In this document: positions 1 to 12,100 of the stretch, piece by piece
Layout: the number at the start of each line of letters is the position of its first letter
Position numbering within the stretch: the first letter of the stretch is position 1
NCBI GenBank assembly: GCA_005656395.1
Contig: SRSI01000011.1
Span: forward strand, 228,260 to 292,259
Direction of reading: 5' to 3'
DNA from: Strongyloides papillosus
Lineage: Eukaryota; Nematoda; Chromadorea; Rhabditida; Strongyloididae
DNA length: 64,000 bases
The notes under the pieces: model-generated
The model's database searches: none
What the model saw: the letters and a program-made list of their open reading frames with translations, nothing else
Told to the model about the DNA's origin: nothing
Made by a program: the position numbers and the translations under genes

Positions 1-3000
1 AATTACGTAGAAGAAAATATTTTTGTTTTTTATAGTTAAAGATTTAATGGTACAAATAATTATGAAATAGTCTTTAGTTCTAATAATATTAAAAAATCTC
101 GAAAAAAGTATTTTCATTATTTTTTAATCCTCTTTATTATTAATAACTTAATGAATTATATTTGCTTGTATAAATATTTTTTATATCAAACTTTTCCTTA
201 TCATTAATCACTTCTTATATTATAATTCTTCACTATAAACTGTTTCTTAATTTTACTCTTTAATATTTATAGTTTTTCCTATCAAAAATTAGTAGGGTTT
301 TTTTTTATAAATGTTAAAATATGTAAATTGTTTTACCAAAAGTATTTATATTTTATATTCGTTTATGTTAATTTACTTTATTTTGAAGTTTTAATAATTA
401 TAAGCGTGTTTTTGATGGTATAAAAATAATAACATTTTAAAAATTTTTTTAATATCAGGATTTAATAATGATATTAAAAACGATGCTTTGCATAATAAAG
501 TTTTAAAATACGTAAATTGTTCGATTCATCATGGGAAATTCACACTTTCTATGTTAGAATTACTTTTATACTGTTTGCAGCGTAAAAGTATATTTGAATT
601 TTTTATTTAATTAAAAACTATATGATTAACCTTAGTTTGATATATGGAAAATTCTTATTAAATATAAATAAAATACTTTTTGTATCCTCCTTTGTGTCTG
701 AGTAATACATAATAATAGTTTAAAAGAATATAATAGCGGATAATTGAAGAAAAGTTTTTAATGAGTGGTTAAAAATTTCAAATAATGAACCTTATATTAT
801 ATATTTCTAATTTTTTTTCTTCCACATTTTTCTAATCATTTAATTGTTCTTTAAAATTATATCTATGTATTTTATTTTATAAGAAAGTTTAATTTTAACA
901 ATAGAGTTGTAATTTGTTATCCTTAAAGTTAAATAAAAAAACAGATGAATTTTTATTTAAATTTCATTTCATTTTTGTTGATATTTATTTAAGAAAAGAA
1001 AAGTGTAATAAAAATCAAAATCTTTATATTACAATTTTTACTTCTTTTTACTTATCTATTTAACTACTTTTACATATAATAAAATATACTGAAATGAGGT
1101 AATTTTGAATTATCTATATATCATTACTTTTATTATAGCGGTAACTTTTTTCATACTATTCATCAAATGTCAAATAATAACTTTTATTTTAAAAAATTAT
1201 GTAAATCCACAATACATTTTTATAGTATTAATGATAAGATAATAAAAAAAGATAAATAATTCAATGAAATTTGTTGCTTATATTAAAAAAAATAGTTCAT
1301 TTATTTTAATACTTGATATAATAAATTTTTTTGTTAATTCATTCTCGAAGCCTTGCTTATAGATTCCGGAAATGCTTGTCGTCAAAGGATTACTAAATGT
1401 TAGTGGCTTCATTAATTATTAATATAATCCACACACATCAATAGCCATTATCTCGTCTTTTAATCATTCATTTTAAAAATATCTCTTCAATTTTTATCAT
1501 TTATCTTTTTAAATCTTGCCAAATGTAACACCTTCATTTTATTGTATACTATTTCATCTCTTATTTTTTATCTCATACTAATCCCCATTTTAGATAAATA
1601 AAGTAAAGATATATTAAAAAAGAAAGTGAATTTTTAAATTTTGAATGTTTATAAAACATAAGAACTATTTCTTTTTTATGCGATATTTATAGATAAAAAT
1701 AAAGTATTGTTTGAACTTTTTTAATATTTATTCATGTACATTCATATAAACAAATTATTTAATATTCATTAGAAAAAAATATCGTTAGATTACATATATA
1801 TATCATACAGAATAAATTCACTGTAAGTCATGCTAATTACAATATTTTTCATCTTCCGTTTGTGTATTATTTATTTATAAAAGTTAAAACGTCTATTAGA
1901 GTTGCCCATATTGAAATATAAGAGTATTCTGATTAGACTATAAAGTATTCTTTTTTAGATATTTTTTTAATACACTTCAAAATTTTTATAGAGTCTGGAG
2001 TATAAAGATTATTTACTTTTTGGTACTACTATTTTTAGATGATTGTTAATATTTAAACATTAACAAATTTTAAAAATATTATTTTAATTGAAATTTATTC
2101 ATTTTAACTATAAAATTACATTTTAATGTTTGCCATTTTCAAAAGGTGCATTTATATATTATTTAAATTAGAAGATATATAACATATCATTTACCTTATT
2201 ACTCATAACAAATTTTGTAACGATATTGGGAATTATATAGCTATCTATTATTAATTTTTACCCTTCACCTTAAGTGAAGAGATATGATATTATCACCTGT
2301 ATAAGTTAAATATTAAAATACATTACGTAACTATATTCATGCTACTTTAACACACTATTTCAACAGAAAATTTTCATTTACCCCATTTTATAAAATATCA
2401 ACTATATTCATACTCTTCAACATTTACATTGTCTTTTATAAATTTATTCTAATAATTTTGCAAAACTTTTAGAAATAGGGACGAATATTAATGAAGTAAA
2501 ATAATTAGTTAAGAATGTTGACTTTACTTTCTTTTATTATTTCTAACACTTTACCAAATAGAACCACTTTTAATTCACTTTTAAATTAACTCTTGCACTT
2601 TAAAAAATATAAATTGAACTTTTACATCAAAAAAGTTACATATATAAACCATGAAGAAATATAATTACATCATTCTAAATACTTTTCTATTCATAAAATA
2701 ATAAATATTTAATAGAATTTTTGTTGGCAGAAATTATTTTAATACATGGTTAGAAATTTTTATTTCTTAAATATTTTTATCAGAATTATTACTTTCAAAG
2801 TACTTTACAAGTTTTTTTTTCGCATGGTATTTTGAGTGAATCTTATTAAAAATAATTTTTGTTTTTTTATTTTTCCCTACATTTTTTGACTCATCCTTCT
2901 ACCACATTCATCATTATTACTTAGAAAGTATATTATTTAAGATGCATAGTATTTACCAAAAAAATAATTATGATAAATGGTAAAAGAAATATCCTTTAAA

Positions 3001-4341
3001 AAAGTTTAAAATTTAGATTGATGAGATTAAGAGTGATTTGATAAAATTTTATTCACCTACCCTAGCATCTAATAAATCATATTTTACTTGAAACACTTAA
3101 ATAATGTTATTTTTTCATATCTTCATTTTTTATTCACAACAACATATCATTTAAACGCTTTTTATTAATATAATCTATAATAATTATATGTAACATAAAA
3201 CAACTGACACTTTTTTAAAGAATTTTTTTTAAATAAAAAAATAGAAATATAGTTATAATTTTAGAAGCATTAATAGTTTCTACTAAACTCCAATCAACAT
3301 TTTATTTAAAGGACATGACTTTATATATAAAATAGATGAATTGCTTTCAAGCATAATTATTATTATAGGAAATTTATTATTTTTTTCCTCATATTTTTAT
3401 TATGGTAGTTTTTTAGTAATGAAAAAATACAATGATTGAAATAAATGATGCACAAATTAGAAATATTTTTTTATTAACTAAAAACTTTAACTACTAACAT
3501 TACATCAAATAAATATTCATATGTATTTCATATTTATATATAAAAACAATGAGTTGCTAAGGATAGGATGTTAACATATCATATCTTTATAAAAATATAC
3601 CATAGAAGGGTTAGTATTATTTAAACAAAGAAAAAATCACTATGTTTAGTTATTTATGTTGTTAGAGGAGTTGATATATTGGTAGGGTAAAATGTCAATA
3701 ATCATTAAATAGTTGTTTTCCAAACTTCCTCATAGTTATCAGTTTTGTCTTCTTCTAACGATAAGTTGTGGTGACAACAAAAAAAAGATAATCACGACAA
3801 CGTCCACACGGACATAACGTCCCACAACACCATCTTTTATTTAATCATCTCATTTACCACTTTTCAATCCGTTTTCGCTATCATTCTTTTAAAAACATCA
3901 ACTATAATTATTCCATTTCCCTATAATATAAATTGAATAAATATATTTTATTCCTTATCACATAAAATTTCTATGAATAGCGTACTTTGAAATAGAAAGT
4001 TTATAGAAGTTAATGAGATTCAAAATATTTTAATGATCTCATTTGTTCTTTTAGCATATCCGTTTATTTTTATTTTTAACTTAATAAATGATAATACTAT
4101 GATAATATTTCACCATCATTCTACATCAACACTTATTATATTCATTAATTATTACTATTAATCTATTTTAGTTTCTCTTTAACCTTAAAATATTTCCTCC
4201 CATCTGATCATTAATGAAAATTTATTACAACAATAATAGAATCTTTGAAATTTAATATCTAAATTCTTATATATAAATATTTTCATAAAATTTCATTATT
4301 ATTTATTATATTTACAACATTATTTTGTAGATTTGTTTACG
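1..4341. other. AT-rich non-coding region upstream of the Syt4/11-like gene
   Basis: No convincing gene is visible on either strand over 4.3 kb; reading frames are short and composed of low-complexity A/T runs. Two stretches are less AT-rich than the rest. Bases 1345-1455 carry a 44-codon minus-strand frame (1412 to 1278). Bases 3725-3835 carry several GTCC/GGAC and GTTGT/ACAAC inverted words and lie about 0.5 kb upstream of the next gene, so they could be promoter or 5' untranslated sequence. The region ends in a TTTTGTAG acceptor at 4323-4330, just before the ATG at 4342, which fits either a spliced-leader site or an upstream intron. Confidence 0.6.
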
Positions 4342-5838
4342 ATGACATCGCATAATGAGATTATGCCTCCATGGATGGAGCATCGAATAACAACAGATCA
4401 GTGTGTTGCAGCTGCGGCAGCAGCATTTTTAGGAGGACAAAATGGTGGGGTGTCTGGTAAGACATTAACAACACCAAAAATGAATCCACTTGGAATATCA
4501 CTTTTAAGAACAGCTTCAGATAAAACACAATCAAGTTTTGGTTCTAGTTTTTGGCATAAAATAACACACAGAGATAAAACATCTAATACAATTTCCAACA
4601 ATGATATTTTAGACATACATAGAAGTAACACAACTACTGATATTGCAGACAGTCCAAGTAGTGTAATTTTTTTTGATAATGGTATTGATGATAAAAAAAA
4701 TAAAGAAATCGAGTATGAATATAAAAGTGTTTTTAATTATCAGGTTCCAACTGAAAAGATTAATAATGAATGTTTGAGGGGAACTTTAACTTTCCTTCTT
4801 AGATATGATTTTATACATAGAGTTTTAATGGTACATGTAATGAGAGCTAATGGATTATTAATTGGGGTAAGAATTTTTCTATTTTATTTAATTATTATTT
4901 TCTTTATTTTTAAGGATCGTTCAATTCTTGATCCATATATCAAAATGTATCTGTTACCGGAGCGTCGGCATCACTGTAAAACACGGATAATAAAAAAAAG
5001 TGTTGATCCGGAGTATAATGAGATGTTTTCATTTGATGTACAATACAATAATTTATCTTCAAGGATGCTTCAATTTACAGTATACAGTTTTGATCGTTTC
5101 ACCAGACACGGGTTAATAGGAAATGTTATAATGCGGGATTTATTTGAGAAGAGTGATTTATATAGTTGGACTGAATATACATTACCGATTGTTGGATCTC
5201 AAGAAAAGAATGATTTTGGTGATTTACTTCTTTATATTACTTATAGTATTAGTGAACAAAAACTTTTTGTAACTGTTGCAAAAGCATATAACTTAAGGCC
5301 TATGGATATAACTGGTGCTTCTGATCCATATGTTAAAATCGATCAAATTTATCATGGTAAACGTATTAAGCAAAAAAAAAGTAGTATTAAAAGAGCAAAT
5401 CTTAATCCTGTATATAATGAAAATTTAGAATTTGATTTACCGTTACATGAAGTCAGAGATACAAATCTTCTGGTTCAGGTAATGGATTGGGATAGAATAG
5501 GAAGAGATGATCTACTAGGTTGTTGTATATTAGGGAAAGATTCTCCAACTAAAGAAGGTTTTAATCAGTGGTCTGACTGTTTTTCTTTCCTAGATGCAAC
5601 ACGTTTTAAAAGTTTTAATACGAATATAGCTAGTGGTAATATAGTAATTCACGATGCTAGTATAGCTACAAATGGTTTAATACCACCAACAAACTCATCA
5701 GGTCCAAATTTATCTGCATCCCTTAATACAAACGGTTACTTTTCTACAAAGTCAATTGGTACATGGCATAGTTTGTTAGATGACATTCCAGAAAATTATA
5801 AAGACATTCCAAAAGCTAAAAAAAATAGTTTTAAATAA
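4342..5838 (+). CDS. Synaptotagmin-family tandem C2 protein (Syt4/11-like)
   Basis: Predicted regulator of vesicle-membrane fusion. Exons are 4342-4866 and 4915-5838, giving 482 aa. The 48-nt intron (GTAAG...TTTTTAAG) is in frame and lacks a stop, so an unspliced reading shows a false hydrophobic segment. A Ser/Thr-rich N-terminus with a poly-Ala run precedes C2A (about residues 146-267) and C2B (about 276-397). A WHSL motif of the synaptotagmin type lies near residue 458, after an unusual insert of about 60 residues. C2A loop 3 reads SFDRF and ends in HG instead of HD, so two of five calcium aspartates are lost; the Asp-to-Ser change is the hallmark of Syt4/11. C2B keeps all five (MDITGASD, DWDRIGRDD). 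I see no transmembrane segment; one could lie on an unseen upstream exon. ATG at 4342 is the first in frame after a TTTTGTAG acceptor. Confidence 0.88.
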   Translation: MTSHNEIMPPWMEHRITTDQCVAAAAAAFLGGQNGGVSGKTLTTPKMNPLGISLLRTASDKTQSSFGSSFWHKITHRDKTSNTISNNDILDIHRSNTTTDIADSPSSVIFFDNGIDDKKNKEIEYEYKSVFNYQVPTEKINNECLRGTLTFLLRYDFIHRVLMVHVMRANGLLIGVRIFLFYLIIIFFIFKDRSILDPYIKMYLLPERRHHCKTRIIKKSVDPEYNEMFSFDVQYNNLSSRMLQFTVYSFDRFTRHGLIGNVIMRDLFEKSDLYSWTEYTLPIVGSQEKNDFGDLLLYITYSISEQKLFVTVAKAYNLRPMDITGASDPYVKIDQIYHGKRIKQKKSSIKRANLNPVYNENLEFDLPLHEVRDTNLLVQVMDWDRIGRDDLLGCCILGKDSPTKEGFNQWSDCFSFLDATRFKSFNTNIASGNIVIHDASIATNGLIPPTNSSGPNLSASLNTNGYFSTKSIGTWHSLLDDIPENYKDIPKAKKNSFK

Positions 5839-6177
5839 CGAAAAAATTACTGTATATAGTATATCTTGTATTAAAATTTTAAACTACTCTTTTTTTAATT
5901 ATTTAATTGATGGAATAAGATTTTTAAAAATTCATATTAAGATAAATATATTTTTTTAATATAAGGCGATGATAATAAACAATTCATATAAATTATTATT
6001 TTTTTTAATCATAAAAAATTTATAACCTAAAGACATTTATATAAAATAAAGTTTAAAAAACGTCATAATCTAAAGTATTTTTTGATAAATAAAATGACTT
6101 CAGTCGTTTAGTATTTCTTTAAAATTAAATATACATTCGGTTATAACCATATTTTCATTATGGTATTCTTAGTAATT
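5839..6177. other. Convergent intergenic spacer
   Basis: AT-rich 3' ends of the converging Syt4/11-like gene (+) and amnionless homologue (-). I see nothing else in it. Confidence 0.7.
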
Positions 6178-9100
6178 CTAACATCCTTCTTCTTTTGATA
6201 ACAAACATTTGGTTTCATCTTGTGTTCCAGTTATTTTAACATTTCCATTTTTATAACGAATAACAAAATATTCATCTGATGTATATCCAAAGATGTACCT
6301 AAAACAATTATAGTATTAATATAATCTCTGTTTCTTATCAAGTTATAAATATTAAAAAATTAAAAACATTTTAATTACTGTAAAATACACTCATGTTTTG
6401 ATATAAATAATTAAAACTATTTTTCAAGTTACCTTATAAAGTTTTTTAATTTTCCAATGAGATTGAATTTCATAACCAAATAAATTGTTAGTACTACTAA
6501 AAATAGCATTATTAATAATATTTTCTTCTTACTACTCCAAAACAAGATATTATCAGAGGCTTTTTTATTTTTAATATTTATTTCAGATTTGCTTAATATA
6601 TTGAATATCGGGATTGTTTTGTTCGTAATATCATCTACCATATCTTTACTATATGTTAAAGAATTGTTTATCTTAAAAACCACTAATTGGTATGTGGGTT
6701 TAATTGTTGGAGTAGGTGTTAGTCTAGTAAAAGAGATGCTGTATGAACTATTATATACATTTTTTATTTCATTTATTTTGATTTGAGCAAAATACATAAA
6801 TTGATTTACAGAATTTGTTTTGTCAATTTCAAATTCGATAGACTGCCCACATAATTTGCAACAATGGCCTTCAACATTAATGGGATTCCAACAATCCATC
6901 TCATGATCCTCTTCACATTTAACAAAGGAACAAATTTCTTTCATGTATTCATCGTCTAAATTTGAGTTCCTTTCTATTACCAATTCAGTATTAATTTTAT
7001 CATTTATATTGCCATTATCACTAAACATTAATAATTCCGCATCATTAGAAATTAACACTTCCTTGTCGACCCATTCCCATTGAAAGTATCCTTCTTTTGT
7101 TTCATAAAAATTGTCGAATTTTGATTGTGTCTCAAATTCCTATAACATATTTTTAAATCACCTTAACCTTGTAAAACAATTTTTTTTAGTAATGTACTTT
7201 TCAATAAGCAAAATTATTCAACAATTAAAAAAATAAAAATTTATCTAATATTTCTTGAAGAGTCACAATCTATTTACTTTTTTTACATATAATTAGGAAT
7301 AACAAGAAAAGTATTACTTAAATATCTAGTTAGAAAAAGTACTAAACACTTCTATGTGATTAAATATTTTTACTAATTTTTTTCTCGTTAAAATAAGAAT
7401 TAAAAATGATACTTCGAAAGACAAGTATAAAGGTGAAAGAATGGTATAGTAAAAAATAAGATGATACACTTTTCAAGGATAATGGAATTATTTATAATAA
7501 ATTACTAATAATATATTAATATTATTTTTAATAATTAAAAAATATTTCTTTAACTTATATAATGCAAAGGAATTTTTTATAATTCTTTTGGTATTAATTT
7601 AGTATGACGAAAGATAGTAAATTTTATTTTTGGATTTTCTGAAAGTCAAATTATTTTACTATTAAAGATTTTAGTTAAATATTAAGCCGTATTTTTCATA
7701 AATACACTCATTATAATTTTAGTTATAAAACATTTTGAGTAGGAGCCAAAAAAAGAAATATTTATAATGGGGCATTTGTATAATAAATGTAAATCATTTA
7801 TATAAGTGCTTTGATTTTCTTACATATAAGTTATATAAAGTAATTAAAACTAAGTTATTTTTTTCTATTTCAAAAAAAAAAATAAAAACAAGGAAAAAAG
7901 ACTTTAACCTTAGCATTTAATAAACTTTATTATGTTAGAGATGATACATATACACTAAAAACATAGACAAATAGTAAAATAAGTTTATATATATTTTTTT
8001 GACAATTTTCTTCTACTATTTTCATATATTATAACTCACAAATTCTTTAATTCTTTTTATTAAAATTGCTTAAAATTTTACTTTTCATACTTTTTCCTTT
8101 AAAACACATTATATAATATTATTTATTATTTGTTATAAAACTTTTAAAAATTTTTTGTTGATCAAATTACAAAGATTTATATGAGTGATACAGATATTTC
8201 AAAGTTCATTCACAATATGTATAGGTTATATTTTTATTGAAAATATATTTACACAATATTGTATTGTTTATAACACTTAAAAATGGATAATAATATCAAC
8301 AATTATATTATCTATTTTTATCGAAATTACCAAAATTTTTAGCTATATATATAAAACTTCATATTCAAAGTTTGTTTTTATTAGTTCCGTAAATTTTTCT
8401 TTTTAAATATCAATATTAATCGAAGACTTTTTTGCACTTTTTTATAATATGATAAAAAAATAACTTATTCTAATATTTAATGTACCTCATTTTGATCTAT
8501 TGTTTATTTATAATAGAAAAAGAGTAAGGGGTGTATTTCATAAGAATTGGAGGAAAGAGGAGAATAAATATTAAATCAAAATATTCTCTTTTAAATATTT
8601 CTTTTAACATTACTTTGAAGATGGATAGAAATTCAATATGTACAATTGCATCATCTTCACACATAATGAAGAACTTTTAAAGAACAGCAAAATTTTTTAT
8701 TTATATTTTATTTTTAATGGTTTTTATTGAGCATGTATAAAATTTATCATTCAAGTAATTAGTATTTATTTCAAACAATAATTTGAAACAAAAAAAATTA
8801 TTTTTATCCCTTGTTAATTTTTGATACTCCTGCTCCTAAAAAGAAGAGGAAGATATAAATTTAGGTGAATCTCTAAACTTCTTATAATTACTTATCTACA
8901 TTTATATATTTCTATATATATACAGCTATTTAATTTTCTTATAAAAATTAAGACCCTCTAAAATTGAAGTAATCTTTAATATTTGACTTTTATTATATTT
9001 AACATTACACTAATATCATCCTTAAGTAAACGATTTCAATAAATTTCACAGACTTTCAAAATAAATTTGCTTTTCTTTTCACATTAATTAACTATCACCA

Positions 9101-12100
9101 TATCATTAGGTAGTAAAAGGAAACTCTCAAATGCTAAAGTATATACAAAAGAGAAAAATTAATTACAAAAATTTTTATATTCATCTTTATTTTCTTTTTC
9201 ACTTTATTTTCAAAACCATACACAATAAATATATAGAGACCATCAGTAAAATTTAACAAATAACTATTCATTTAAGATCTTGGGGCTCTTAACAAGCTTG
9301 TCTTTAGTCATTCTTAAAATCTTATCATTATACTATATATTTTTTTACCATACTTTCAAGAAGATATATAAAAGTCATTCAATGTGATGCGATATTCTAA
9401 AGTTATTCTTAACATTTTAAATCTCAATTTATTCTTTTCAATTTTAATAAATACATAACTTTTTTTCCATTAAAATCATCCAACTTTTTGTTGTTAAAAA
9501 AACGAAAAAGCCTGCCACCTGGTGGCTAAAATAACAATCATCAATAATTGTAAAAGTAACTTTTGCAAAAAAGATAGAAATTGGCAATAATTGTTATATG
9601 GTAATATTTAAGTAACTATTATTTAAAAAATTTTTTTCACCTCTTCAAACTATTAACTTTACTAGTATAAGTTAAAAAGACAAATAATTGCCAAAATTTG
9701 TATTATTTATTTGGTAATATAAAAAAAGTGCATAATGAATAGATCTAGACTACTAGCTAATTCATTTAACTAATAAAAATTTAATATTTATGTCTTAAAT
9801 AACTTTAAGATTGTTATATTTTTCTCATTTAATATGTGTAAGAAGTAATAAAAGTTTGGAGAAAAATGAAAAACTTCAAAAAAGTATATATGTATTTATA
9901 TGTATCATTAAATGAATTTTTGTTAATTCTCCTCCTTCTTCAACAGCTATCCTTCTAAGTATAAGTTTCTTCAAAATTCACAAAGTAAACTGTAATATAA
10001 TCTTTTAAACAATAATTATTTCTTATCTACTTCTACAATAATATTACTCCTTTAATAGTAATAAATCTTATCCTATTTCATTGTCCTAACTATTTTATTT
10101 AATGTAAAAATTAAATCCAACTTTACTTTTAAGATAATATTTCACTTAATCTTAGTGTTTTACAAAATGTAAAAACACACCTAAATTTAATTTCTTACAT
10201 ATCTATTTCTAGAAAAATATTCTTTATTTTTAATTCTTTTGTTTTTTTTTAGCTACCTAATATTTTAAGCAAATAAAATAATTATTTTTGTTTTTTATTC
10301 ATTGTATTTTTATTATAGTATTTTTCGTTTTGTATAATTATTGCAAAATTTTAATTTCATAAACACATATACTAAGTTAAGAACATTTTCTGAGTTAACA
10401 ATATTGTCCCAACTTTAATTTATATAATATATATAATTTAAAAATTGTATTTGTGTGAAATTCAATTTCTACGTGTGAAAGCATTTCTCATTAAATGTTT
10501 AGGATGTATATTTATATATTACTTCCATTTATCATTACAAGTTCCTTCCGATTCACTTTTATTGTAGTGGATGAGCATATTTTATACCAAAATCAATTTT
10601 CATAAATATATTTCTTTCGTTTTATTTAAGCCCTCTTTTTGGAAGTACAGTGAAGTTAAATTATCCCAAAATTATTAAATTAAAAATTAAATTAAAATCT
10701 AGTAAAGTGTTAGAATGAATGAGTTAGAGAGTTTTAGTATATATTTGGGTAATTTTTTTATAGCCCCTTCAGTTTATATATATTACCGGCATAAAACATA
10801 TTCTATTATTAACTAATATCACTTAAAAAGTTTAATTTTTATCTTTTCCTATCATCAAACACATCGTCCTATTAAACATTATTTAACGATTCTTTGTTTG
10901 TTTTCTAAAAAACTTTTTTTTACTTCTGTTTCCCCAACATATCTCTTTTAAATTTGTATTCTTAAAGATATTTGAAAAATAAATTAAGTATGATAAAGGT
11001 ATTATATATATTTGATAAAAAAGATACATTACATTCTTGAATATATTTTAAAATAATATCATATCTGAACTTTGAGCTATTAAATTTGCGTCAAAAAATT
11101 TTCTATGTGATATTTCAAACGAATATTGTTTATTTTGATATTATAATATTACTTATTTATTATGTAATTTTTTCAAGTGATTTTTTTATGTTTGCTATTG
11201 GCTTCTGGTATATCATAGATAAAATTAAGTATTCGTTTTGTTTGTCTATCATTTTGAAATTAAACAAATTTTAAAAAATAATTTCAATATATTATTCATT
11301 TGTTAATATTTAATTTTTAGAAGTTACAATTTGGTCAAGCATCTTCAATAAATTAGTTTTAAAAAATTATCTATATTTTGATTATTTATAATTATTTTGT
11401 CAAGTTTAAAAAATGTTAAGAGATTAAATATAAATTATTTGGTGAATTTAAAATATTTTGAAGGATTGAATTTTGTATAAAAAATATTTTTATAATTAAT
11501 TAAATAAATAAAAGCAAAAAATGAATTCTGAAATTGCGGAAAGGCCAGATCTTATTCACTGTCGTGAAATATCACCATTTCCACCATCATACGTGTAAGT
11601 TAATATTTTATATCTAAATGCTAAATCTTTTTAATGCATTTTTTAGAACCTTTTCGAAGATAATCGCTGGTTATCTAACGATAGCAACAATAATGTTAGG
11701 AACAATTGGTAATGTTTACTCAATAAAAAATATACGATTATCAAATTTTGATAAAACTCGAGGTATTGGTTTAGCTATATCAATAATTTCATTAGCTTTT
11801 TGGGATACAATTTTATTATGGGGAATATTTTTTTATTATGCTATTAATGCTGTTTTATCACCGGGGATTGTTGAACCATCTACTGTTGATATTGTTAAAC
11901 ATACACATTTTATAGCTCAATTCTCAAATACAGCCTCTATATGGTTTGTTGTATCAATTACTGTACAGAGATATATTGCGTCAAGAGATCCTTTTACTAA
12001 TAGAAGGACTAATAGACTTGGTAATCAGTCACATAGATTTTATGCATCAAAAGATTCAAGAAAATTTTCTAATAATTACTCGTCTTTTGAAACTGTTAGA

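Noticed and set aside
4867..4914. Hydrophobic segment in the Syt4/11-like protein that looks like a transmembrane helix
   Set aside because: It is bounded by GTAAG and TTTTTAAG and falls inside C2A loop 1; treating it as an intron restores the C2 pattern.
6589..6786. Plus-strand 65-codon frame
   Set aside because: Antisense shadow of amnionless exon 2.
11086..11274. 62-codon plus-strand frame upstream of the receptor
   Set aside because: Starts at TTG, hydrophobic low-complexity, lies in A/T-rich intron sequence with no family features.
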